Assembly: GCA_964606015.1 (NCBI GenBank)
Contig: CAZSEZ010000004.1
Coordinates: forward strand, 1-44,041
DNA: 44,041 nucleotides
From: Hyella sp964606015
GTDB taxonomy: Bacteria; Cyanobacteriota; Cyanobacteriia; Cyanobacteriales; Xenococcaceae
Direction of reading: 5' to 3'
The position numbers and the translations under genes are program-made. Numbering within the stretch: position 1 is the first letter of the stretch; every line of letters starts with the position of its first letter. Of the stretch, positions 14,574 through 24,496 are shown in pieces. Below the pieces are notes generated by a model. It saw only the letters and a list, made by a program, of their open reading frames with translations, did no database searches and was not told the DNA's origin.

Positions 14574-17453
14574 ATGACCCAATCCGAACAAGAACTAGAA
14601 CGAGATTTAATTCAACGCCTGACTGGTTTGGGTTACGAAGCAGTACAAATTAGAGATAGCCAAGAACTTAAAGCTAACCTCAAAACCCAATTAGAGAAAC
14701 ATAATAAAACCCAATTTAGCGAACTCGAATTTAATAGCATTCTCAATCATTTAGATAAAGGGAATGTCTTCGACCGCGCCAAACGCCTGCGGGACAAGAT
14801 GGAATTAAACCGCGATGATGGTACTACCTTTTATGTAGAATTTCTCAATACGGAACATTGGTGTCAAAACGAATATCAAGTTACTCACCAAGTTACTAAC
14901 CAGGGTAAATACAAAAACCGCTACGACGTTACCCTACTGATTAATGGTTTGCCGTTGGTGCAAATCGAACTCAAACGCCGAGGGCTAAGACTCAAAGAAG
15001 CCTTTAACCAAATTAACCGCTATCAGCGTCATTCCTACGGTGCGGACTTTGGGCTGTTTCAATACATTCAAATCTTTGTGATATCCAATGGGGTAAACAC
15101 GCGCTACTACGCCAACAACCGCAAACAAGAATTTAAACAAACCTTTTATTGGTCTGACGAAGAGAATAACCTGATTACCCAACTCGAAGACTTTGCCGAC
15201 TGCTTTTTGGAGAAATGCCATGTCTCCAAGATGATTTGTAAATATATTGTCCTTCACCAATCCGATCGAGTATTGATGGTATTGCGTCCCTATCAATATC
15301 ATGCGGTAGAGGCGATTATCGAACGGGTCAAAAATACCAATAAAAATGGCTATATCTGGCACACTACGGGTTCGGGTAAAACCCTAACTAGCTTCAAAGC
15401 TGCCCAAATCCTTACCGCACTTCCCCAGGTGCATAAAGTAATGTTTGTGGTAGATCGCGCAGATTTAGATTATCAAACTAGCAAGGAATTTAACCACTTT
15501 AGTCCCGACTGCGTAGACAGTACGGATAATACCAAGCAACTTGTCGAACAGATGACTGGAGATAGTAAATTAATTGTCACCACGATTCAAAAACTCAATA
15601 CTGCCATCAAGAAGCCTCGCTATGAAACCCGAATGGGTAATTTAAAAGATAAGCGAATTGTTTTTATCTTTGATGAATGCCACCGTTCTCAATTTGGGGA
15701 AACTCACAAAAAGATCGTTAATTTCTTTCCCCAAGCCCAAATGTTTGGCTTTACGGGAACGCCGATTTTAGCGGAGAACGCCGTGAGTAACGAGCATGGC
15801 AAACGCACTACTGTAGACTTATTTCGGAAATGTCTGCATAAATATGTAATTACCAATGCGATCGCAGATGACAATGTGTTGAAGTTTTCCGTGGAGTATT
15901 GGGGCAAAATCAAACGTCCCGACGGTAGCTTGATTGCCGAACCAAAATTAGACCGTGAATTTTATGCCAACCCCGAACGTATCTCTTTAATTGTCGATTG
16001 GATTATTAATAGCCACGATCGCAAAACTAAAAATAAAAAGTTCTCTGCTATATTTTGCGTCAGTAATGTGGAGAACCTAATTACTTATTACGAAACCTTT
16101 AAAGGTAAACAACGCCAAGGTTTACACGAATTAAGAGTTGCGACCATCTTTACTCCTAGGGATAACGAAGCTGACGAAGATGCTAATGGCTTGATTGGCG
16201 ACCCCGATTTTAATGTTTCCACTGATGAGAACCAGCGCAGTCACAGTCGGGACAAATTAGATCGATTTATTGCTGATTACAATCAGCTTTATCAGACCCA
16301 GCATTCTGCTAAAGACAGCCAGGCTTTTTATGCTTACTACAAAGACATTTCTAAAAGACTGAAAGATCGAGATCGCGAAAACTTCGAGGATAAAAACCGC
16401 GTTGACATCTTATTGGTAGTTAATATGTTCCTCACTGGTTTTGATGTCAAAAAAATCAATACTCTCTACGTCGATAAAAACCTTCAGTACCATGGTTTGA
16501 TTCAGGCATATTCGCGCACCAACCGCATTTTAGGAGAACTAAAATCTCAAGGCAACATAGTCTGCTTTCGCAACCTCAAAGACAATACCGATAAAGCCGT
16601 TGCTCTGTTCTCTAATGCCAATGCCAAGGAAAAAATATTTATCGAACCCTACGAACATTACATTAATGAATTTAACGAAGGGGTACGAGAACTAAGAGCG
16701 ATCGCCTCCATCCCCAATGATGTCAACAAACTAATTAGCGAAGACGATCAACTAGAGTTTGTTAAATCCTTCCGCAACTTGATTCGATTGCTCAATGTGA
16801 GTAAATCCTTTACTGAATTTGATTTTTCGGCACTCAATCTCGACGAACAGACTTTTGAAGACTACAAGAGCAAATATCTAGATATTCACGATCGCACCAG
16901 AAGCCAAAATGATGAGGAATCAGAATCGGCGATCAATGAGGTGGATTTTGAGCTTGAGTTGATTCAAAGAGACGATATTAATGTCGCATATATTCTCAAG
17001 TTAATCGCTCAGTTAACCCAAACTAACTTAGAAAAAGAACCAACAAATAATTATCAAGAGCAAAAAACTGCAATCCTCGAACTACTAGACAAGGAAGTCC
17101 AGCTTCGCAGCAAGAAAGACCTGATTGCCAGATTTATCGACAGTGAACTACCTAAGTTAAAACCTGGAACTGATATTCCTCAAGTTTTTCAGGATTTTTG
17201 GGAAGCAGAAAGAGAGCTAGCAATCCAGCAACTATGTACTAAAGAGAATTTACATCGAGATATTATCAGTCAAGCGATCGCAGATTATGAATTTTCAGGC
17301 AAGGATCCACTACGCAAAACAATCCTTAGTGCCTGTATTATCAAGCCCAAATTATTAGACCGTACAAAAATCTTCAAGCGAGTTGTATCTCAGTTATTAG
17401 AAATTATTAACAAGTTTGATGACGCTTTAGGCGAATTTGCCGAGTCAGATTAA
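14574..17453 (+). CDS. hsdR: Type I restriction endonuclease subunit R
   Basis: HsdR is the motor and nuclease of a type I system; it translocates DNA by ATP hydrolysis and cuts far from the recognition site. The 959-residue protein has an N-terminal nuclease domain with Asp118 and Glu132-Leu-Lys134 (D-x13-ELK). A helicase core follows, with HTTGSGKT (from residue 263), DECH (from residue 367) and GFTGTP, then a second RecA-like domain with MFLTGFDVKKINTLYVDK and SRTNR. The C-terminal 250 residues are helical, for contact with HsdM. It is shorter than EcoKI HsdR and closer to type IC enzymes in size. An ATG five bases after an AT-rich gap is the only sensible start. The hsdM-hsdS gene pair lies upstream. 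Confidence 0.96.
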   Translation: MTQSEQELERDLIQRLTGLGYEAVQIRDSQELKANLKTQLEKHNKTQFSELEFNSILNHLDKGNVFDRAKRLRDKMELNRDDGTTFYVEFLNTEHWCQNEYQVTHQVTNQGKYKNRYDVTLLINGLPLVQIELKRRGLRLKEAFNQINRYQRHSYGADFGLFQYIQIFVISNGVNTRYYANNRKQEFKQTFYWSDEENNLITQLEDFADCFLEKCHVSKMICKYIVLHQSDRVLMVLRPYQYHAVEAIIERVKNTNKNGYIWHTTGSGKTLTSFKAAQILTALPQVHKVMFVVDRADLDYQTSKEFNHFSPDCVDSTDNTKQLVEQMTGDSKLIVTTIQKLNTAIKKPRYETRMGNLKDKRIVFIFDECHRSQFGETHKKIVNFFPQAQMFGFTGTPILAENAVSNEHGKRTTVDLFRKCLHKYVITNAIADDNVLKFSVEYWGKIKRPDGSLIAEPKLDREFYANPERISLIVDWIINSHDRKTKNKKFSAIFCVSNVENLITYYETFKGKQRQGLHELRVATIFTPRDNEADEDANGLIGDPDFNVSTDENQRSHSRDKLDRFIADYNQLYQTQHSAKDSQAFYAYYKDISKRLKDRDRENFEDKNRVDILLVVNMFLTGFDVKKINTLYVDKNLQYHGLIQAYSRTNRILGELKSQGNIVCFRNLKDNTDKAVALFSNANAKEKIFIEPYEHYINEFNEGVRELRAIASIPNDVNKLISEDDQLEFVKSFRNLIRLLNVSKSFTEFDFSALNLDEQTFEDYKSKYLDIHDRTRSQNDEESESAINEVDFELELIQRDDINVAYILKLIAQLTQTNLEKEPTNNYQEQKTAILELLDKEVQLRSKKDLIARFIDSELPKLKPGTDIPQVFQDFWEAERELAIQQLCTKENLHRDIISQAIADYEFSGKDPLRKTILSACIIKPKLLDRTKIFKRVVSQLLEIINKFDDALGEFAESD

Positions 17454-17466
17454 TTTTGTTAATACC

Positions 17467-17706
17467 TCATCTATAAAAGGAAACTTGAGTAGGATTAGGC
17501 TGAGGAGTTTTGGGTCTAGTTTGCTGTAAGACCAAATTCATTAAGCTAACAAATAGAGGTATTGCCAAACAAGCAACTACAGCGATCGCGGCATAACGAA
17601 AAATTGCCGGTCTTTTATTACCTTCAGGATCGTGACCACAACTCAAACAAGTTTCCACACCTTCGGCATTGAGAGTACCGCAGACTCTACAGGGTTTTAA
17701 AGCCAT
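17467..17706 (-). CDS. Zinc-ribbon membrane protein
   Basis: A protein of 79 residues. The N-terminal zinc ribbon has CRVC (residues 6-9) and CLSC (residues 20-23). A single membrane helix follows (about residues 36-62) and then a short proline-rich tail. No enzyme family is recognised; such proteins are often small membrane-bound adaptors. It starts 21 bases after the stop of the RND pump gene on the same strand, so it is likely the last gene of that operon. The end faces hsdR, 13 bases away, with no clear terminator between them. Confidence 0.8.
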   Translation of the reverse strand: MALKPCRVCGTLNAEGVETCLSCGHDPEGNKRPAIFRYAAIAVVACLAIPLFVSLMNLVLQQTRPKTPQPNPTQVSFYR

Positions 17707-17727
17707 AACTTCTTGTATAAAAAAATT

Positions 17728-20322
17728 TTATTTTACGCGAGAACCTAACCAATCTTCCAACAGACTATACAAAACAGGAATTACGACCAAACTCAATACA
17801 GAAGAAGCCAACAAACCACCAATAATCGCTACTGCCATCGGTTGTCTCAATTCTGAACCCGCACCAAAACCTAAAGCAATAGGTAGCATCCCCAAAACTG
17901 TAGAAGCAGTAGTCATTAAAATCGGGCGCAATCGAACTGCTCCAGTTTCGATCAAAGCATCTTTGCGAGCCATACCCTTATTTCTGAGTTGGTTGGCATA
18001 GTCCATTAGTAATACACCATTTTTGTCGAGCAAGCCCAAAAGAAAAATCAGCCCCATTAGAGAAATCATCCCAAAGTCACTTTGAGTGACTAGCAAGGCC
18101 AACATCGCACCAATAATCGCTAGAGGTAGAGCCAAACCGATTACCAAAGGCTCTAACCAACGCCTAAAAGGTAAATACAAGATTCCTAGCATGAGGACTA
18201 TAGCAATGCTCAGAGTAAGTGCGAATTCACCTAAAATTTTGCCTGCCCTAGCTGAGTCACCTTGGGTATTCAGCCTAATTTCCGCAGGTAATAAAGCCCC
18301 TGCGATCGCATTAACTTCTTGGGTTACATCCCCTATAGCAACTCCAGGAGCAAGATTGGCCGACAGGTAGATAACTCTTTGTCTGTTGAGACGAGTTATG
18401 GAAGGAAGAGCCTGGTTTGCACCTGATATGGTGAGGTCTACTAAAGAGTTTAATTCTTCCAGTTTGATTTTCAGTTGTTGGGCTGTTTTTTGAACTTGTT
18501 CTAGGTTGTTACCTTCTAATGCAAGTTTAAAAGGGGTATCACTTCCTGTTTCTACAAAAGGAATATCTTCAACGCTAAGAGAAATGTTGGGAAGATCGGA
18601 GAGAGTATGACGGACTTTTTCTTGAACTTGGTTGGTAGTTAATTGACGTTCTGGCTGAAGCTTGAGATATATTTTACCCAGATTAGGCTGTTCCCTAACT
18701 CCGACGACGGTATATGCAGATGCTACTTCTGGTAAAGCGAGAATTTTGGTTTCTATTTCATTGCCAATGTTGAGAGTACGACGGAGTAAAATTTGTTCTG
18801 GCGATCGCGCTATACGTTGGAGCCAGCTAAAGTTAGAGCTAGTTATTACTTGCTCCTCTTGTGGGGTTCGATTGATGCGAATCTCTGGTAAAGGTGTTTG
18901 ATAGTACACATTAAACTCACCGCGATCCAGATCGGGGACAAAGCCTTGGGGAATCAGAGGAATCAAAGCTATTCCTCCAAGAGAAATAACTAGGGCGATC
19001 ACAATTACTTGCCATCGATGGGATAATGACCAACTAAGTAAACGACGGTACTTTAAGTTAGACAATGGGAAGTTAGGAAGTTCACGAGTTGAGGAACTGA
19101 GAAGACGAGGTTTAAGAAAGTAGGTAGCGAGAACAGGGACAAGGGTACGAGCAACCAGTAAAGAAGTCAGGACAGCTACAGAAATAGTCAAACCAAAGGG
19201 ACGAAAAAATTTGCCCAAAGTCCCTCCCATCAAAGCAATGGGCAAAAATACCGCAACAATAGTCAGGGTAGAAACTGACACAGTAAAACCGATTTCTTGA
19301 GTAGCTAACAGAGCAGCTTTACCAGGAGAGTTACCTTGCTCCTGATGACGCATAATATTTTCTACTTCAACGATTGCATCATCAACAATAATCCCAATTA
19401 CTAGAGCCAAAGCCAGTAAAGTAAGAGTTTCCAAGTCAAACCCTGCTATTGCCATCACAATAAAGGTCCCCAAAAGAGACAGCGGAATTGCGATCGCAGC
19501 AATTAAAGTAGCTCGCCAACTGCGCAAAAAACCAAAAATCGTGAGGACAGAAATTACAACAGCCCCCAATAAAGACTCAATAGTAGCTTGGGTTGCTTCT
19601 CGAATATATTTTGCCTGAGTTTCAGCGATTTCTAGGCGGACATCGGGAAACTGTGGTTGGAGTTGCTTGATCGTTTGGGCTACCTGCTTGACGACTTCGA
19701 GAGTATTGCCTTCTGCAGTTTTGATAATTTTTAAGGCGATCGCATTTTTGCCATTAAAACGTACCAAGGTTTTACTAGCCTGTAGATCCCCCAGACGCTC
19801 GATTTTTTGGACATCTGATAATTTTTCGAGTTTAGGAAGTATCTGGTCACTAGCAATATTGCTGAGTTCTGCTAGAGTTAAGCGATCGCTAGTTAAAACA
19901 TAACTAACAGCAGTAGATTCGTTAAGGTTGAGGGGTATTACCTTGAGCTTGGTATTGGGCAACTCAACCTGCTTGATAATTTGTTGAGTCCTCGTTTCGG
20001 CCTCAGCCAGAATCATCCCAGGCTCTAAAACTAAGCTCAAAATTGCTTGTTTGGGGTAACTAGTAGATTCAATATCTGTCAATCCGGCAAGCTCAGTTAA
20101 GGCTGATTCGAGGGGAATCGTAACGTTGACCTCTGTAGCTTCAGCTGTTGGTGCTGAATTGAGATTATTTGACTCTGCCCTCACGATAACTACAGGAAAA
20201 GTGACCTCAGGAAAAAGATTGTATTGTAAAGAGCTCAAAGCCAAGATACCCGCTATGGCAATACTCAACCAAAAAGCGATCGTGGCCTTAGAATATTTGA
20301 TTGCTAAACGGGATAGGTTCAT
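17728..20322 (-). CDS. RND-family efflux pump lacking both docking subdomains
   Basis: An 864-residue inner-membrane permease. It has the usual first helix, a periplasmic loop, the helix block GIIVDDAIVEVENI with the proton-relay pair Asp314-Asp315, a second loop, and final helices ending LLEDWLGSRVK. All membrane parts are present. Compared with AcrB, the first loop passes from VQKIERLGDLQ (about residue 181) directly to a VRFNGKNAIALKI segment (about 187), and the second from LTISGANQ (about 637) directly to TRLNRQRVIYL. These are the places where AcrB carries its DN and DC docking subdomains, each of about 90 residues. An insertion of about 30 residues follows DRGEFNVYYQTPLPE. Such a pump could not dock to TolC in the usual way, and no membrane-fusion partner lies nearby. 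Substrate unknown. Confidence 0.88.
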   Translation of the reverse strand: MNLSRLAIKYSKATIAFWLSIAIAGILALSSLQYNLFPEVTFPVVIVRAESNNLNSAPTAEATEVNVTIPLESALTELAGLTDIESTSYPKQAILSLVLEPGMILAEAETRTQQIIKQVELPNTKLKVIPLNLNESTAVSYVLTSDRLTLAELSNIASDQILPKLEKLSDVQKIERLGDLQASKTLVRFNGKNAIALKIIKTAEGNTLEVVKQVAQTIKQLQPQFPDVRLEIAETQAKYIREATQATIESLLGAVVISVLTIFGFLRSWRATLIAAIAIPLSLLGTFIVMAIAGFDLETLTLLALALVIGIIVDDAIVEVENIMRHQEQGNSPGKAALLATQEIGFTVSVSTLTIVAVFLPIALMGGTLGKFFRPFGLTISVAVLTSLLVARTLVPVLATYFLKPRLLSSSTRELPNFPLSNLKYRRLLSWSLSHRWQVIVIALVISLGGIALIPLIPQGFVPDLDRGEFNVYYQTPLPEIRINRTPQEEQVITSSNFSWLQRIARSPEQILLRRTLNIGNEIETKILALPEVASAYTVVGVREQPNLGKIYLKLQPERQLTTNQVQEKVRHTLSDLPNISLSVEDIPFVETGSDTPFKLALEGNNLEQVQKTAQQLKIKLEELNSLVDLTISGANQALPSITRLNRQRVIYLSANLAPGVAIGDVTQEVNAIAGALLPAEIRLNTQGDSARAGKILGEFALTLSIAIVLMLGILYLPFRRWLEPLVIGLALPLAIIGAMLALLVTQSDFGMISLMGLIFLLGLLDKNGVLLMDYANQLRNKGMARKDALIETGAVRLRPILMTTASTVLGMLPIALGFGAGSELRQPMAVAIIGGLLASSVLSLVVIPVLYSLLEDWLGSRVK

Positions 20323-20514
20323 TAAATCGGTTAATAGTTAGTGATTCAGTCTTTACATCACTGGTTCTCAAGGATAACGTTTCCCATATAAGACGCTAAA
20401 TTTCTCTTGAGACATAAGACATCACCTGCGAATGTATTGGCCGATTACTTATATACAACCGTAGCCTCTGAAGTTAGGGCTATTATTTTGTTAATTTGCC
20501 AATTATTTTTGCTG

Positions 20515-23500
20515 TCAAAGCGAGCCTAATACTTTGGATACCCAATCTAGGCTAAAGATTTCAGCATAGATGCGATTACTAACAACAAGAAAGTTGCCTT
20601 CTCGTTTGATTAGACCAGAAAGTAAAAGTTCGCTGGTTTCCAAGCTGTTATCTAAAGGAAAGTCATCTTGTTCGAGGATTTGTTGGTACTTAGTTAATAG
20701 TGCTGGAGTGAAGTCGGGATTTTGTAACAAGCGATCGCGAATAGTCCTCAGATGCTCTGGTTCATCGTTGGTTTCCCAATTATCAATGATTTTAGTTTGG
20801 ATCAGATCGCGAATAAATTGTAGTTCGTCTGTGATGAAATCTTGGTAAGTCCCGATCAGATGACAAATCTTTTGGGTTAAAAAGGGTTGTCCTCCTGTCC
20901 AAGAAATAATTTCTTTGAGAACCATCTGTGGGCTATTAACTTTGGTATTGAAACCACGGATCAGGGGTTGAGCTTCATGAATTTTGAAGCCATTAAGCGG
21001 AATACTCTGGCCGATATTAAAAGGGGTACGCTGTTTATCCTGAATTAGTTGGGCTGGAGTAGCAACTCCCAACAAAACAAAAGTCAGACGGTTAAATATT
21101 TGATTATCAGCACGTTGATTAAACAAGTTACGCAGCAAAATCAAAAAATCATCTGGGGGAAAGCTCAAGCTGAGGATGCTATCAAGTTCGTCGATAAAAA
21201 CAATTATGCGATCGCTTACTTCTGTGAGGACAACCTGTTCGATAAATTCTGCTAGACGTTGCACTGGGGCTAAAAAATTATGTTCACGCCACCAGTTGCG
21301 CATCTGTTGCAAAGTAATTTGGGGAATTGCACTAACTAAACTGTACGCAAAGCCCGCGTACCACTGTTCGAGCGTGACTTGTTGGTTGCCAATTTCTGAG
21401 AGATCGATCGCAATACAGAGGTCTCCTGTTGCTTGGAAACGTTGCATGACCTGGACTCTGAGACTGGATTTACCCATCTGCCGAGAGTTAAGGACATAGC
21501 AATATTCTCCTCGTTTGAGAGCTTGATAAAGCTGGCGATCTGCCTGTCGCACTACATAGGTAGGGGCATCCATCGGTAAACTGCCACCAACTTGGTAATT
21601 ATAAATCTGGGATTCGCGATCGCTCCTAAGTAGTGAGTTTTCTAGTTCTAGCTCTAGCTGAGTCGCTTTGAGGATTTCTAGAGTTTGTCTGAGTTCAGCA
21701 GTACGTTCGGTGACAGTTTTTTCAAGGTTGCGATTGTATTCGAGTAATTTATCCTTGGCATTTTGCAACTCTTCGGTTTGTCTTTGGTTTTCTGCTTGCA
21801 GACGACGCAAATTAGTATGAGTCCGAATCCTGGCCACCAATTCATTACGAGAGATCGGTTTACTCAGATAGTCATTTGCCCCAACATCTAACCCAGTGAC
21901 AATATCTTTGACTTGAGTTTTAGCAGTCAACAGTAAGATCGGTAACCGGTCTAGAGAATAGGTCTCTCTAAGCTTTGCTGCCACCTCAAAACCAGTCATA
22001 TTAGGCATCATCACATCAAGCAAAATAATATCGGGGTCTAAGCCATTAGCTAACATTCCTAAGGCTTCTTGCCCACTACTAGCTTGAGCTACTTCGTAAT
22101 GCTCTAAGGACAGATTATTGATCAATACTTGCAAGTTGGCAGGGTCATCATCAACGATGAGAACGCGGTAGTTATGAAGTGGTTCTGCTGCTAATTTCTC
22201 TTCTGATTCTGAGTCAACTTTGCTGGCCAGCGCAGGAATTTTGGCCTCTGAAGCAAGAGTTAGATTTGCCAAATTTTCGGGAAAAACAGAAATCTTAGTG
22301 GGCTGTTCCCAATTATCTTCATCTGCAATCGGCAAGGTAAAACTAAACTGAGAGCCAGTTCCCACTTCCGAGTCAACCCAAATGTTGCCACCGTGATATT
22401 CCACCAATTTTTTGGTAACAGTTAACCCTAAACCTACCCCTTCATAAGCTCTAGCTGCCGAGCCTTCTCCTTGAGTGAAAGAATCAAAAATGCGATCGCG
22501 TCTAGTTTCGGGGATACCAATACCTGTATCGCTAATGGTCAGAGTGACACAAGAGTTAGCTATCTCACTAGCCACAGCACGCACTTCCACTTTTCCTTGT
22601 TCGGTAAATTTGATGGCATTACCCACTAGGTTGTAGAGAATCTGTTGTAGGCGGTTTTCATCTGCTTTGACAGGAGGTAAATCTTCTGCGATCGCATTCA
22701 CCAGACATAATTCCTTATTTCCCAATAAAGGACGACAGAGCAGCAGAACAATTTCCACAGCTTCACGCAAACCCACTGCTTTAAGGTTCAAGTTGAGATT
22801 GTCATGCAGAATTTGGGAAAAATCGAGAATATCACTAACCAAGCTATACAAACGCCTGCCACTGTTAGCAATCATTGCCAGGTTGGAGGCTGCATAGTCA
22901 GAAATGTGTCCCCCAGCCCCATCAATGAGGGATTCACTCAAACCAATGATGCTATTAAGAGGTGTTCGCAGTTCGTGAGAAGTATTTGCCAGGAATTCGT
23001 CTTTGAGTTTATCTAGTTTGGTGAGTTTTTGGTTAGCTACAGTTAGTTCTGCGGTCCGATCAGCTACCTTCTGTTCAAGGTTTTGGTTGAGGTCGTTGAG
23101 TTCTTGAGCATGACCTTCTAAAGACGCCATTACCTGATTGTAGCGACGGGCGATTTTGCCAACTTCGGTAAAGGGTTCTTCAGGAGCACGCAAACTAAAG
23201 TCTTGGGTAGCTGCTTGCTGATCCATGACACGGAAAATTTCGTAAAGCTCAGTTTTTGCCTGGTGTTCAGAGACATTTAATCCTAGTTCCTCTTCTTGAA
23301 GAGAAACGCGTAAAGGATAAAGTCGATTAATCTGCCTGAGCAATAAAAAAGCAAGCCCAAAACTCCAAACAAAACAAACCCCAATCCCTAAGAGTTGGAC
23401 TAAAACTTGTTGATGTCGACTAAGACCAGTACCAATTAACTCTAAATCCCCAAATAAAGCCACAGCCAGGGTGCCCCAGGCTCCAGCAAAACCGTGAATC

Positions 23501-24462
23501 GCGACAGCATCTACCCCATCATCAATGCGCAATTTTTCTAGATAGCTGGTAACAGCAAGCATGAGAATTCCTGCGATCGCACCGATTAACATTGCTAAAG
23601 GAGTAGTCACCACATTGCAGCCAGCCGTTATTGCGACTAATCCAGCTAAAGAACCATTAATTAGCGCTTCTGCCTCGATAATGCCTTTGTAATACCAACT
23701 CAACAGTCCAGCAGCAATCATCCCTGCGCCACCAGCCAAGACGGTATGAACAATAATGATGGGAATTTGATTGTTCAATTCCAAAGTGCTACCACCATTG
23801 AAGCCAAACCAACCAACCCAGAGCAACATCACTCCCAAAACTGAAAAAGGTAAGTTAGAACCGTGAATTTTATTACTTTGCCAATAGCGATCGCTAGTTT
23901 TGGTATATTTGCCAGTACGTGAACCAACAATCAGTAAAGCAGCCAGAGATACCCAACCACCTACCGAATGAACTATCGAAGATCCTGCAAAATCTGAAAA
24001 ACCTAGCGCACCCAGCCACCCCGTTAACTGAGCCGTTCCCAAACCATTCCAAGCCCAATGCCCAAATAACGGATAGATTAAGCTCGAAATCAATAGTGAA
24101 ATGATTAGATAACCCCGAAACTTTAGCCTCTCTGCCAACGCACCTGAAACGATAGTGGTGGCAGTACCACAAAACATCATCTGAAACAAGAAAAAAGCTG
24201 CAAGCTGTGGATTGGTTTCAATATTGAGAAAAAAGCCCGAACTGCCAAACCAACCTAGCTGAGTAGCCCCAAACATAATGGCAAAACCAAAACACCAAAA
24301 AGAAGCAATTGAGATACCCAAATCCACTAGATTCTTAATAGCGACATTGATGCTATTCTTCGAGCGCGTCAGACCCGACTCTAAACACATGAAGCCAGGT
24401 TGCATCATCAGCACCAATCCAGCACAACCGACAACCCAAATTACATTGACATCTAGTTTCAT
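20515..24462 (-). CDS. Ammonium transporter-histidine kinase-receiver-AAA ATPase fusion
   Basis: A single 1315-residue protein. Residues 1-380 form an Amt/Rh ammonium channel of about eleven helices, with the pore twin histidines at His165 (SIVHSVGG) and His323 (AIHGFAGAWG). A coiled coil (about 430-485) leads to a histidine kinase with phosphoacceptor His496 in SHELRTPL, N-box Asn615, DTGIGIP (Asp645) and EGVGLGL. A receiver follows, with Asp816 (IILLDVMMP) and Lys868. A second coiled coil (about 885-945) leads to an AAA-like ATPase (about 957-1315) with Walker A RQMGKSS (Lys998) and Walker B FIDELD (Asp1091). Amt-kinase fusions are known ammonium sensors; adding an ATPase to the end is unusual. 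It starts 34 bases after another ATPase gene. The likely job is ammonium-dependent signalling. Confidence 0.9.
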   Translation of the reverse strand: MKLDVNVIWVVGCAGLVLMMQPGFMCLESGLTRSKNSINVAIKNLVDLGISIASFWCFGFAIMFGATQLGWFGSSGFFLNIETNPQLAAFFLFQMMFCGTATTIVSGALAERLKFRGYLIISLLISSLIYPLFGHWAWNGLGTAQLTGWLGALGFSDFAGSSIVHSVGGWVSLAALLIVGSRTGKYTKTSDRYWQSNKIHGSNLPFSVLGVMLLWVGWFGFNGGSTLELNNQIPIIIVHTVLAGGAGMIAAGLLSWYYKGIIEAEALINGSLAGLVAITAGCNVVTTPLAMLIGAIAGILMLAVTSYLEKLRIDDGVDAVAIHGFAGAWGTLAVALFGDLELIGTGLSRHQQVLVQLLGIGVCFVWSFGLAFLLLRQINRLYPLRVSLQEEELGLNVSEHQAKTELYEIFRVMDQQAATQDFSLRAPEEPFTEVGKIARRYNQVMASLEGHAQELNDLNQNLEQKVADRTAELTVANQKLTKLDKLKDEFLANTSHELRTPLNSIIGLSESLIDGAGGHISDYAASNLAMIANSGRRLYSLVSDILDFSQILHDNLNLNLKAVGLREAVEIVLLLCRPLLGNKELCLVNAIAEDLPPVKADENRLQQILYNLVGNAIKFTEQGKVEVRAVASEIANSCVTLTISDTGIGIPETRRDRIFDSFTQGEGSAARAYEGVGLGLTVTKKLVEYHGGNIWVDSEVGTGSQFSFTLPIADEDNWEQPTKISVFPENLANLTLASEAKIPALASKVDSESEEKLAAEPLHNYRVLIVDDDPANLQVLINNLSLEHYEVAQASSGQEALGMLANGLDPDIILLDVMMPNMTGFEVAAKLRETYSLDRLPILLLTAKTQVKDIVTGLDVGANDYLSKPISRNELVARIRTHTNLRRLQAENQRQTEELQNAKDKLLEYNRNLEKTVTERTAELRQTLEILKATQLELELENSLLRSDRESQIYNYQVGGSLPMDAPTYVVRQADRQLYQALKRGEYCYVLNSRQMGKSSLRVQVMQRFQATGDLCIAIDLSEIGNQQVTLEQWYAGFAYSLVSAIPQITLQQMRNWWREHNFLAPVQRLAEFIEQVVLTEVSDRIIVFIDELDSILSLSFPPDDFLILLRNLFNQRADNQIFNRLTFVLLGVATPAQLIQDKQRTPFNIGQSIPLNGFKIHEAQPLIRGFNTKVNSPQMVLKEIISWTGGQPFLTQKICHLIGTYQDFITDELQFIRDLIQTKIIDNWETNDEPEHLRTIRDRLLQNPDFTPALLTKYQQILEQDDFPLDNSLETSELLLSGLIKREGNFLVVSNRIYAEIFSLDWVSKVLGSL

Positions 24463-24496
24463 TGGCCAGGGGTATTAATTATTGGTTAGCAGTTAT

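Noticed and set aside
14985..15362. Minus-strand frame inside hsdR
   Set aside because: Lies wholly inside the nuclease-helicase part of a well-supported gene; no motif or ribosome binding site of its own.
17728..20322. Frameshift or assembly error as the cause of the short RND pump
   Set aside because: The frame is continuous, the gaps fall at both structurally equivalent places, and flanking motifs are intact, so a simple frameshift does not explain it.
20323..20514. Possible terminator between the ammonium-sensor gene and the RND pump gene
   Set aside because: A six-pair stem (GTAGCC/GGCTAT) exists but no T run follows it on the minus strand, so termination is not supported.
23894..24172. 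Minus-strand frame inside the ammonium-channel part of the fusion gene
   Set aside because: A shifted frame of the same strand, with residues that make no sense as a membrane protein; the channel frame carries all conserved motifs.
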